The notes under the pieces are model-generated. The model worked only from the letters and a program-made list of their open reading frames with translations, searched no databases and was not told the DNA's origin. Below, in pieces: positions 19,310 to 27,105 of a DNA stretch of 64,000 bases (position 1 is its first letter; every line of letters starts with the position of its first letter). Location of the stretch: assembly GCA_030706145.1 (NCBI GenBank), contig JAUZPB010000001.1, forward strand, positions 1-64,000. Reading direction: 5' to 3'. The translations under genes were made by a program, and so were the position numbers. This DNA comes from Bacteroidota bacterium. GTDB lineage: Bacteria > Bacteroidota > Ignavibacteria > Ignavibacteriales > SURF-24.

Positions 19310-21892
19310 TTACATAAGTTTATACTGGTTAATTGCATTTATTAAATAATAAACTGTTGACTCACTAAGCTGAAAATAAATAAGAATACCTCCGAATACA
19401 ACAAGAATTACAGCAATGCTGTAGAAATAAACCGGTGCCGGGTTGACATCAAAAATAACATATATACCCTTCATCAGGCGGTAGAAAATCCATATGCTAA
19501 AGAAGACCAAAGCAATAAATAAATATAATGTAAGTACATTAGCACTAAGGACCTTATAGAGCACTAAACCAAAAGGAAGCAGCAGTACCAATGGAAGGAA
19601 CGACCAGACAACAGTAAAATAAATACTTGTAAAGAAGACTTTATTTCTAATAAAAAATGAAGCAATCTTGACTACTATTGATGCAACAATAAAAAACAGG
19701 AGCGAAAGAAAAGTAGTCCATATCAAAGCCTGAGTTGGGTTCCAGGCAAGGTAAGAGACAAACTTAAGCCAAGCTGGATTACCAAAGGCCAGAACAATCT
19801 TCTCAAGGAGCACATTTGTTCTGAAGAAGTAAAGAAGATTAACCTGTAAAAGGGCTGAACATAGAGAAAGGACAAGCATAAGCGCAGTAGTATGAGCGCC
19901 TGACATAACTCTTAAGTCTCTAATATCAGCATAAAAATTATAAGGTCTTAGAAGAGCACGGGTAGCATCCTCTCTAAATTTTTTCCTTGAATTAACAAGG
20001 GCACCCATCAGCAGAGCCAATGCCAGACCAAATATAACAAATACAACAGGTGAATCATCTTTTTTACTACCAATTGGAATTGTGACATCCTCTCCATCGT
20101 TTAATTTCGACTGGATAACCTTCTGACTTAATCTATCCATCTGACGGTTTTCACCAAGTATTCCAATACTATAGAGATTAAAAGAACTATAGCCAGCGCT
20201 TAAAGAACTAAAGTCACCCCTAAAGTCAAAAGCCGAGTTAATGAAAAATCCAGGAGTCTGGTTTTTGTGTGTATAATCTATCAGATCAGAGAAAAACTTT
20301 GCCTGAGCTTCAAAGGAGAAAGGATTTGAATAACCGTTTGTACTGCCAAGGAAAGTAGCATAAGTAGCTTCGCTAATAAATACATGTCCTTTACCAAGAG
20401 AATTAGAGAGCTCCTCATACTTTTTGGTGTATTCATCCATTGGTTTATTAAAAAGTTCAACCCCATAGAGGTCGAGTCCCTCGATTGCTGGTATTTTAAA
20501 GCCAACAAAAGAAGCGTATGTAATTTTTCTAATAAGGTGTTTGGAAAGGTCAGCTAAGTTACTAATAAGGGAAATATGGTCAGCTGAATTTGGCAAATAA
20601 GAACTTCCGAGTCCAATTCCAGCAATAGCTGAATATTCCTTATAATTGTTTAAGAATTGTCCTAAATAACTTTTTATTCTATCTTTAAAAGAAATTTTTG
20701 CAGTAATCTGAGATGGAACAGAATTGATAGGCAATTCGATAAATGCCAGAAGTCCATACTGCTCGCATAGTCTAAGCAGATAAGGGTGTGGGGCATCCTT
20801 AGCAAATCTTATTGCATTAAACCCCATTGCTTTGATCAGTTTAATATCCTCTCTCATTTTTTCGAAAGAGGCCATGTTACCATAACCGTCATTTGAACAA
20901 TAATATGTTGTGCCATTTAGTATGAAAGGAGAAATAGAATTAAATGAAAGTGCATCGTTCAATGGTTCAAGTGAATAAAAAGAAATGGGTTTAATTACCT
21001 CATCTACTAGCTGCTCGCCTCTAAAGAGCTGGATCCTCATTGAATAAGAATAAGGAGTCTGTGGTGACCATAGCACAGGAGAAGAGAGGTCATAGGATTG
21101 GCTTAAAATCTTCTCTTTATGCAAAGGCAGGTCAAAACCATTTGCAGAGTTAAGAAATTCTTCGCCCTGAGGAGAAATAATTCTTGTTCTCAATGTAAAA
21201 GTGTTATTCTTTGAAGAATCTACCTGTCTTTCATCTTTTGGATGGTTATTAACCTTTGCGCTAACAAAAAGATTAAAGTGGCTTCCGCCTACAGCCCTAT
21301 AGGTAAAATCCAGATTTGAAATAGATGTAAGAGGCAAAATCTGAATATAAACATCCCTAAAAATTCCAGCATTATTTTGGGGAAATAAGAACCTCTGATT
21401 CATTGGTATAGTTGCATCGGACTGCAGACTATGAAAGATCTTTACAGCCAATATATTTCTTTTATTTGGTTTAAGAAGATCCTTTGGCAAGTCGACGTGG
21501 AAGGGAAAATTGCCACCTGGATGTTTATAAATAACAAGGTTGTTAACAATTATTTCAGCAGAATAACTTAAACCTAAAAACAGCAGTTGAAAGGTATTAT
21601 TATTTATCTGCTGAGACGAAAGTTTAATTTCTTTTTCAAAAGTCAGTTCATCCTGGCCTGTAAAGTTGCACGGAACGCCTACAGTCCTCATTTCATCCCG
21701 GGCATCTTTTTTATATACATTCCAGCCCCCATCTAAACTAAGAATGCTTCTGGTGTGTGTAACACCCAGGAAAATTGAATCCTGAGCAACAAGGTCATAA
21801 TGCGGGAGTGAATTTACTCTAATTTGACCTTCGGTTTGGCTCAAAGCAGCCATGCAAATCAATACAAAAAATACAATACTTCTATTTCTCAT
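19310..21892 (-). CDS. GH2-like protein fused to a polytopic membrane domain
   Basis: An upstream in-frame start exists at 21958, but ATG 21892 begins a clean signal peptide (MRNRSIVFFVLICMAALSQT), so I use it. Residues about 30-200 form a GH2 sugar-binding-like domain (ILSLDGGWNVYKKD; AGIFRDVYI), then an Ig-like domain, then a TIM barrel starting near FNSISPFILNG and FNAIRFAKDAPHPYLLRLCE. The nucleophile position is kept (VFISEATYA, Glu508). The acid/base position, normally Asn-Glu, reads GLGSSY, with Ser431 where Glu is expected; the 77-residue spacing matches LacZ. After about residue 610 come six or so transmembrane helices resembling Yip1-type domains. It is likely an envelope protein with a periplasmic GH2-like part. 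Activity is doubtful. Confidence 0.82.
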   Translation of the reverse strand: MRNRSIVFFVLICMAALSQTEGQIRVNSLPHYDLVAQDSIFLGVTHTRSILSLDGGWNVYKKDARDEMRTVGVPCNFTGQDELTFEKEIKLSSQQINNNTFQLLFLGLSYSAEIIVNNLVIYKHPGGNFPFHVDLPKDLLKPNKRNILAVKIFHSLQSDATIPMNQRFLFPQNNAGIFRDVYIQILPLTSISNLDFTYRAVGGSHFNLFVSAKVNNHPKDERQVDSSKNNTFTLRTRIISPQGEEFLNSANGFDLPLHKEKILSQSYDLSSPVLWSPQTPYSYSMRIQLFRGEQLVDEVIKPISFYSLEPLNDALSFNSISPFILNGTTYYCSNDGYGNMASFEKMREDIKLIKAMGFNAIRFAKDAPHPYLLRLCEQYGLLAFIELPINSVPSQITAKISFKDRIKSYLGQFLNNYKEYSAIAGIGLGSSYLPNSADHISLISNLADLSKHLIRKITYASFVGFKIPAIEGLDLYGVELFNKPMDEYTKKYEELSNSLGKGHVFISEATYATFLGSTNGYSNPFSFEAQAKFFSDLIDYTHKNQTPGFFINSAFDFRGDFSSLSAGYSSFNLYSIGILGENRQMDRLSQKVIQSKLNDGEDVTIPIGSKKDDSPVVFVIFGLALALLMGALVNSRKKFREDATRALLRPYNFYADIRDLRVMSGAHTTALMLVLSLCSALLQVNLLYFFRTNVLLEKIVLAFGNPAWLKFVSYLAWNPTQALIWTTFLSLLFFIVASIVVKIASFFIRNKVFFTSIYFTVVWSFLPLVLLLPFGLVLYKVLSANVLTLYLFIALVFFSIWIFYRLMKGIYVIFDVNPAPVYFYSIAVILVVFGGILIYFQLSESTVYYLINAINQYKLM

Positions 21893-22253
21893 AGCTCGGC
21901 AGAAAATGATTTCAAAAAAAAAGACACTTAAAATACAAAAATCAGGGGGTGAAAGCAATATAAAAGGGGTCCAATGGAAGTCTGAAGAATACTTAGTTGT
22001 CTTCAGAAATGCTTGTAATACAATGATTTAGCTAAAGGGATTCGCAAGCCAAAACCAAAAAGGAGACATCTTTATACCCTAAGCATCTCTCATATTTTCA
22101 GGGAAATTCAAGCCTGCGGCCTTAAAAATGGAATTCTTTTTAAGCCGCAGGAATAAAACAAAGTAAAAAAAAACAGGTAACTCTGATAAGATCAAATGCA
22201 GATGCACTAAAGAATATTATCAGATAGAAAAAAAACAGCTAATTAAATAATAC
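21893..22253. other. Intergenic region between tpiA and the GH2-like gene
   Basis: About 360 bases without a convincing gene. It holds the hairpin described separately at 22113-22151 and poly-A/T runs near 22164-22172 and 22228-22235. On the minus strand it would contain the tpiA 3' end signal and the promoter for the GH2-like gene; no motif is clear enough to call. Confidence 0.5.
22113..22151. repeat. GC-rich hairpin downstream of tpiA
   Basis: CCTGCGGCCTTAAAAA (22113-22128) pairs with TTTTTAAGCCGCAGG (22137-22151), with one bulged C and an 8-base loop. It is a strong stem but lacks a following T-run on either strand. It lies about 100 bases past the tpiA stop and may block 3' decay or terminate transcription. 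Confidence 0.55.
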
Positions 22254-23009
22254 TTAAGCTGCTTTAATAATACTAAAGAATGATTCAGCCTTCAGGCAAG
22301 CGCCGCCAACTAAAGCACCATCGACATCAGGTTGAGAAAGCAGTAAAGAAGCATTCTCTGGTTTTACACTGCCACCATACTGAATAATAATTTCATCAGC
22401 AGCTTCTTTGGAATAAAGTTTTTCGACCAAAGTTCTAATAAACTTATGTACTTCCTGAGCTTGATCTGGTGAAGCAGTTTTACCTGTTCCAATAGCCCAT
22501 ACAGGTTCATAAGCAATTATGATCTTCTTAAGGTCCTCAGCGCTAACGCCACTTAAGCCTTCAGTTACCTGAGTTTTGATAACAGATTCTGTAGTACCGG
22601 ACTCTCTTTGCTGAAGAGTTTCACCGACGCAAAAAATTGGTTTAAGAGCACTTGAAAGGGCTTTCTTTATCTTTTTATTAATGAGCTGATCGTTTTCTAA
22701 AAAGATAGTCCTTCTTTCAGAGTGTCCAAGTATGACAAATTCACAGCCAGCGCTTTTCAACATTGATGCAGAAATTTCGCCGGTGTAGGCACCGTTTTCT
22801 TCAAAATACATATTCTGAGCGCCAAGTTTTATTACAGAACCCTCAATAAGTGTTTTTGCAGTATCCAAAGAAGTAAAAGGAGGACAAATAATAACATCTG
22901 CTTTTATTTCCTGGCCTGATAAAGATTTCTTCAATTCCGAAATAAGGTTCACACTAGCCGGAATATCATTATACATTTTCCAATTACCGGCAATAACTTT
23001 TTTCCGCAT
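22254..23009 (-). CDS. tpiA: Triose-phosphate isomerase (TpiA)
   Basis: TpiA interconverts dihydroxyacetone phosphate and glyceraldehyde 3-phosphate. The 251-residue protein begins MRKKVIAGNWKMY with the catalytic Lys in GNWKM, has the catalytic His in FVILGHSERR and the catalytic Glu in IIAYEPVWAIGTGKTAS, with phosphate-binding loops IIQYGGSVKPEN and VDGALVGGACL. It is a complete normal-length enzyme. It is downstream of nfu and mrp on the same strand with a 120-base gap, so it probably has its own promoter. Confidence 0.97.
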   Translation of the reverse strand: MRKKVIAGNWKMYNDIPASVNLISELKKSLSGQEIKADVIICPPFTSLDTAKTLIEGSVIKLGAQNMYFEENGAYTGEISASMLKSAGCEFVILGHSERRTIFLENDQLINKKIKKALSSALKPIFCVGETLQQRESGTTESVIKTQVTEGLSGVSAEDLKKIIIAYEPVWAIGTGKTASPDQAQEVHKFIRTLVEKLYSKEAADEIIIQYGGSVKPENASLLLSQPDVDGALVGGACLKAESFFSIIKAA

Positions 23010-23130
23010 TTATTTCCTCGTTTATAGTAAGTTGTAGAATAAATATTGGGTCAAGAATTACATAAATCAAGACCTAAAGAATAATTCCAGAGAGAGCTAA
23101 GCTTTTTCCAGAGAAGCTATATAATTAGTA

Positions 23131-23367
23131 TCAGCTTACGGCTTCGACGCGTCTAATACCAGGGACCTCTCTTATCAAGGCTCTTTCGACACCAGCACGA
23201 AGAGTCATCTGTGACATTGGGCAATTACCGCAGGCACCGGTCAGTTTTACCTCGACAATACCTTCGTTTGTAACCCTAACCAATTCAACATCACCACCAT
23301 CAGCCTGAAGATATGGTCTTATGGTATCGAGTGCCTTTAGGACTTTTTCTTCCATTATATTACCCAT
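23131..23367 (-). CDS. NifU-like (Nfu) Fe-S scaffold or carrier domain protein
   Basis: This 78-residue single-domain protein carries the Nfu CxxC motif (CGNCPMSQ, Cys46 and Cys49) in the typical context LQADGGDVELV and VKLTGACGNCP. Nfu proteins hold or pass on a 4Fe-4S cluster to apo-enzymes. The start at 23367 follows AGGAG at an 8-base spacing. It lies 51 bases downstream of mrp, an ATPase also linked to Fe-S carriers, which supports a shared role in cluster delivery. Confidence 0.93.
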   Translation of the reverse strand: MGNIMEEKVLKALDTIRPYLQADGGDVELVRVTNEGIVEVKLTGACGNCPMSQMTLRAGVERALIREVPGIRRVEAVS

Positions 23368-23418
23368 TAAATTAACTCCTGTTTAATTTTCACAAAAACA
23401 GTGCTCAACTAAAGGGAA

Positions 23419-24525
23419 TCAGTTGTCACCAAGAATGATTTCAACCTTTTTAGCCGCTTGAGAAATAAGATTAATGCTTACCTGTGCTGCAAGGTTGCGT
23501 GATATTTGCTGAATGATCCCAGCATATTCAGTATCAGGCATATCATAAACAATCGGAATGCCTTTATCTCCTCCGATTCTAATTCTTGGGTCAATTGGGA
23601 TACCGCCCAGGAAAGGTACATTTGATTCGCTAGCTAATTTAGCTCCGCCCCCTGTTCCAAAAATATCATATTTTTTCCCAGTATCGGGAGCTATAAAATA
23701 ACTCATATTTTCGACAATACCAAGAAGAGGTACATTAACTCTAGAGAACATTGCAAGTCCTTTACGGGCATCGATAAGAGATACTTCCTGAGGAGTAGTA
23801 ACAATTACAGCACCAGTCAAAGGAATAGTCTGAACTAAAGTAAGCTGAATATCTCCTGTGCCCGGAGGCATATCAAAAATCAGATAATCAAGCTCTCCCC
23901 AATTAACATCAGACATAAACTGTTTAACAGCACCACTTGCCATAGGGCCTCTCCAGATAACAGGGGTCTGGTCATCAATTAAAAAGCCAATAGACATCAG
24001 TTTAATACCAAAGTTTTCCAATGGTATCATTTTAGCACTTTCCTGATCCTGAAAGATCTGCGGTTTTTCACTAATTCCAAGCATCAATGGAATACTAGGG
24101 CCATAAATATCGGCATCAAGCAATCCAACCTTAGCGCCCTCTTTTGCAAGAGCTACGGCAAGGTTAACTGCAACTGTGCTTTTTCCAACACCACCTTTAC
24201 CACTTGCTACAGCAATAGTGTTCTTAACGCCAGGAAGAATCAGATCCTTTTTAGCATCCGAATGAGCCCGCGTTCTGGAAGTCATATTAACAGATATATT
24301 TCCAACCGAAGGATTATCTTCTTTTATTGCTGCAATACAATCACTTTTTATTTTATCTTTTAGCGGACAAGCTGGAGTTGTAAGTTCAACATCAAAGTAT
24401 ACATCGCTACCATCTATTTTAAGGTTCTTTATCATATCAAGAGTCACAAGATCTCTTCGTAAATCCGGGTCATGAACTTTCTTTAAAGATTTCAGAATAC
24501 TATCGGGTGAAAGTTTAGACATCAA
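23419..24525 (-). CDS. mrp: Mrp/NBP35-family Fe-S carrier ATPase with N-terminal MIP18 domain
   Basis: The 368-residue protein has an N-terminal MIP18/DUF59 domain (about 1-90: HDPDLRRDLVTLDMI; ELTTPACPLKDKI) and a ParA/MinD-type ATPase domain with Walker A GKGGVGKS at residues 109-116, LLDADIYGPSIPLMLG and DYLIFDMPPGTGDIQLT. Mrp/ApbC proteins carry or transfer Fe-S clusters. Many relatives have a CxxC bridging a cluster after VENMSYF; here the segment reads VENMSYFIAPDTGKKYDIFG without cysteines, so cluster binding cannot be by the usual pair. The gene is the first of the mrp-nfu pair. Confidence 0.92.
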   Translation of the reverse strand: MMSKLSPDSILKSLKKVHDPDLRRDLVTLDMIKNLKIDGSDVYFDVELTTPACPLKDKIKSDCIAAIKEDNPSVGNISVNMTSRTRAHSDAKKDLILPGVKNTIAVASGKGGVGKSTVAVNLAVALAKEGAKVGLLDADIYGPSIPLMLGISEKPQIFQDQESAKMIPLENFGIKLMSIGFLIDDQTPVIWRGPMASGAVKQFMSDVNWGELDYLIFDMPPGTGDIQLTLVQTIPLTGAVIVTTPQEVSLIDARKGLAMFSRVNVPLLGIVENMSYFIAPDTGKKYDIFGTGGGAKLASESNVPFLGGIPIDPRIRIGGDKGIPIVYDMPDTEYAGIIQQISRNLAAQVSINLISQAAKKVEIILGDN

Positions 24526-24926
24526 TTTCCTCCATTAAATATTATATGCAAAATTAGATAAATTTAGATAAAAACGCATAACATAATAAAACTCAGTGCA
24601 AAAATTGAGAGAATAGGCCACTATTGCAACCCAATTAATGTGGTAGAATGCAAATATTCTGAATAAATTTCCATAATTTCTGGCCCTGAAGTAATTTTTT
24701 TTGCAATAAGCTCCTTATATTAATTCGAGTCATTTCACAGTGTAGTTTTGTTTTTCTAAGCAAATATCTAAACAATATAATATAGTTTGTAGTTCGAAAC
24801 CACCTAATTGTTTGTTGAAAATAATAATGATCTATTTAGATTTCCTTTTCGAATAATTGTTGTATTTTGAATTTAAACGATATATCCCAATAATATTCAT
24901 TTTTGATAAAATTCGAGGACTTTTGT
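24526..24926. other. Divergent intergenic region between mrp and the GNAT gene
   Basis: About 400 AT-rich bases separate the outward-facing mrp and acetyltransferase genes. It must hold both promoters. I see no tRNA, strong hairpin or gene in it. Confidence 0.5.
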
Positions 24927-25349
24927 ATGCCCGATTATGCAATTAGAGAGTTCACAATAGAATACTACGATGAAGCTTTTTCTTTATGGAAAGATCTTGA
25001 AGGAATAAGTTTAAGTGGAGCAGATTCATTTGAGGGTATTCAAAGCTATCTCTTAAGAAATCCCGGACTTAGCTTTATAGCTCTAAAAGATGAAAGGCTG
25101 ATTGGCACAATTCTGTGCGGGCACGATGGTAGACGAGGTTACATACATCATTTAGCTGTCAGCAAAGAATTTCAAAAAATGGGGATTGGAAGAGCTCTGG
25201 CTAAAAAATCCTTAGGTGCAATAAAAGCTATAGGAATTCAGAAATGCCATCTTTTTGTTGTAAGTGAAAATTTTCACGCTCAAAAGTTCTGGGAACAGAC
25301 TGGTTGGCTAAAGCGCGAGGATATAATCATTATGTCCTATAACTTATAA
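24927..25349 (+). CDS. GNAT-family N-acetyltransferase
   Basis: I choose ATG 24927, which has GAGGA 7 bases upstream, over a TTG 24 bases earlier. The roughly 140-residue protein has the GNAT fold: an N-terminal YAIREFTIEYYDEAFSLW, then LIGTILCGHDGRRGYIHHLAVSKEFQKMGIGRALAKKSL, which includes the acetyl-CoA pyrophosphate loop Q/RxxGxG/A as QKMGIGRA. The C-terminal segment CHLFVVSENFHAQKFWEQTGW is typical of YpeA/RimI-like members. Substrate unknown. It is the first gene after the divergent region and is followed by a small Cys-rich gene. Confidence 0.88.
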   Translation: MPDYAIREFTIEYYDEAFSLWKDLEGISLSGADSFEGIQSYLLRNPGLSFIALKDERLIGTILCGHDGRRGYIHHLAVSKEFQKMGIGRALAKKSLGAIKAIGIQKCHLFVVSENFHAQKFWEQTGWLKREDIIIMSYNL

Positions 25350-25509
25350 CTACTAGCTAAAACTACTATAAACTTAAATTTGATAATATTTTAATTGTAA
25401 GGGGAAAACAATAATCACTTAATTATTTTTTTTGGAATTCATGTAATTTCTTAATTGCACTTAATTTATATTTGCAAAAAACAAAGGCCAGAGAAAAAAA
25501 GAGAGATAA

Positions 25510-25692
25510 ATGAGTTCATTTTCATGTCCACATCTTAATGAAAAAGGAAACACCTGCCTAAGGCTCAAGACTGATTGTGTCCCAGGTAGAAAAGGATGTG
25601 TTTTAAGTAAAAAATTTCAATTTGCCGTTCCAGTTGAAGAAAGAATAAAAATGCAGAACTCTAAAGAAGAGAGTAAAAAAATACGGGAATAA
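25510..25692 (+). CDS. Small cysteine-rich protein of unknown function
   Basis: This 60-residue frame starts at an ATG preceded by AAGAGAGA and encodes MSSFSCPHLNEKGNTCLRLK followed by a second cysteine pair (DCVPGRKGCVLSKKF). The pattern CPHLxxxxxxCLRLKxxCxPGxxGC resembles small metal-binding or Fe-S knuckles that I have seen as conserved mini-proteins, but I do not recognise a named family. The second half is charged. It lies 36 bases upstream of the cytosine deaminase gene on the same strand, so the two may be co-transcribed. Confidence 0.6.
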   Translation: MSSFSCPHLNEKGNTCLRLKTDCVPGRKGCVLSKKFQFAVPVEERIKMQNSKEESKKIRE

Positions 25693-25728
25693 CAAAAATA
25701 TTATAGAAAAAAAAATTCAGAGGGGAAA

Positions 25729-26175
25729 ATGGATGAATTTATGATAGAAGCTATTAGAGAGGCAAAACTTGGCCTTGAAGAAGGTGGTATTCCTATTGGG
25801 TCTGTAATTGTCCACAATGGAAAGATCATCGGACGGGGTCACAATAGACGTGTCCAGAAAGGAAGTGCAATATTGCATGGAGAGATGGATGCTCTTGAAA
25901 ATTGCGGAAGACAACCAGCCAGTGTATATCGAGAGTCTGTGCTCTATACTACACTCTCTCCTTGCTCAATGTGTTCAGGAGCAATACTGCTTTATGGCAT
26001 TCCCAAAGTAGTTATAGGAGAAAACACAACATTTATGGGTGAAGAAGAATTGCTGAGGTCGCGTGGAGTGGATCTACAGATTTTGGACTCAAATGAATGC
26101 ATAGAAATGATGAACAGCTTTATTTCTAGATGCCCAGAGATTTGGAATGAGGATATTGGTGAAACAAATGAATAG
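25729..26175 (+). CDS. Cytosine deaminase, fungal Fcy1-type (CDA superfamily)
   Basis: The 148-residue protein has the zinc site HGE (in SAILHGEMDALENCGR) and PCxxC (in TTLSPCSMCSGAILLYGIP). The context is strikingly close to yeast cytosine deaminase: GGIPIGS, GRGHNRRVQKGSA, LENCGR, VYxxSxLYTTLSPC, YGIPKVVIGEN and a C-terminal WNEDIGE, including the Trp/Asp near the end that shape the yeast active site. Fungal Fcy1 converts cytosine to uracil. Related bacterial nucleoside or guanine deaminases lack this set of extra matches. A cytosine/pyrimidine salvage role is inferred. A GAGGGG lies just upstream of the start. Confidence 0.88.
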   Translation: MDEFMIEAIREAKLGLEEGGIPIGSVIVHNGKIIGRGHNRRVQKGSAILHGEMDALENCGRQPASVYRESVLYTTLSPCSMCSGAILLYGIPKVVIGENTTFMGEEELLRSRGVDLQILDSNECIEMMNSFISRCPEIWNEDIGETNE

Positions 26176-26541
26176 GTTGGTTCTATGGAGTTAATTTTCC
26201 CCTGTTGACGCCTAAAATGCACAGATGTAATAGAGACTACTTACAGAAATTCATAATATGCAAATGTCTGTCTTTCTGATTCAAATCAAGACAAGTAGTA
26301 AAAGAAATGCTAAGCTTTGTAAATTTACTAAGCTTAGCAAATATAATAGGACTTTATATCTGATTTTTTAAGTATTATTAGTTATCTTAGATGATAAGAG
26401 TTTTTATTATTTAGCAAATATCTATCTGGAAGATAAATCTTGAAGAAAAATGCAGTTGAGATTTTAAGCACGCAAAGAAATGCCAGCAATATAGATAATT
26501 ATTTAATAAACATAGAATTGAAAGGAGTCCTGTAGATAGAA
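26176..26541. other. Intergenic region after the deaminase gene
   Basis: About 365 bases without a credible gene, AT-rich. Its one clear element is the palindrome at 26308-26339, listed separately. AAAGGAG at 26520-26526 precedes the next ATG. Confidence 0.5.
26308..26339. repeat. 32-bp near-perfect palindrome
   Basis: Two 16-base arms, TGCTAAGCTTTGTAAA and TTTACTAAGCTTAGCA, are complementary at 15 of 16 positions, with no loop between them. It lies in the gap between the deaminase and phosphoesterase genes. No T-run follows, so an operator or end-protecting hairpin fits as well as a terminator. Confidence 0.6.
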
Positions 26542-27003
26542 ATGTCATTAATTGGAGTAATTTCAGATACACATGGTTTACTTAGGCCTGAGATTAAAGA
26601 GATCTTTGCAGAATGTGACCTAATAATCCACGCAGGAGATGTGGGTAAGGATTCAGTACTTAATGAGTTAGAAGAAATTACGAAAGTTATAGCTGTAAAG
26701 GGAAATATCGATTCTGGGGAGCTAGCTAACAAGTTAAAAGAGACAGTCAGAATAAGGGTAATGAATACTGATATTCTAATAATTCATGATATTAGCAAGC
26801 TAGATAGTAAGGTTCTTTCTGCAGGGAAAAATGTAATAATTTATGGGCACTCACATAAAGCTGCAATAAAGGAATTAGGAAACACCTTGTACTTTAACCC
26901 TGGAAGTGCAGGTCCGCGGCGCTTTAGGCTACCAATAACAATAGGGTTACTTAGAATTTCGGAAGACAATATTGAGCCATCAATAAAGGAATTAAATATA
27001 TAG
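26542..27003 (+). CDS. MJ0936/YfcE-type metallophosphoesterase
   Basis: The 153-residue protein is a compact calcineurin-like phosphoesterase: GVISDTHG at the N-terminus, LIIHAGDVG, VKGNID, IIHD and YGHSHKA, ending with YFNPGSAGPRRF. These residues form the two-metal site. Members hydrolyse phosphodiesters in vitro; the natural substrate here is unknown. The start follows a purine-rich GAAAGGAG region, though the spacing to ATG is about 15 bases. The gene is followed by a bidirectional terminator. Confidence 0.9.
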   Translation: MSLIGVISDTHGLLRPEIKEIFAECDLIIHAGDVGKDSVLNELEEITKVIAVKGNIDSGELANKLKETVRIRVMNTDILIIHDISKLDSKVLSAGKNVIIYGHSHKAAIKELGNTLYFNPGSAGPRRFRLPITIGLLRISEDNIEPSIKELNI

Positions 27004-27060
27004 AGAAAAAAAGATAATAGGAAATGAATACGCGAGTAAGAATTTGTATGATCAAATAAG

Positions 27061-27104
27061 AAAATCCCCCAGCTAAGTGTCTTTTTACTTCTCTGGGGGA
27101 TTTT
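27061..27104. terminator. Bidirectional intrinsic terminator
   Basis: AAAATCCCCCAG (27061-27072) pairs perfectly with CTGGGGGATTTT (27093-27104). The flanking A and T tracts give a U-run on either strand. It sits between two convergent genes, the phosphoesterase (plus) and the first SpoIIE-type phosphatase (minus), and can stop transcription from both sides. Confidence 0.88.
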
Positions 27105-27105
27105 C

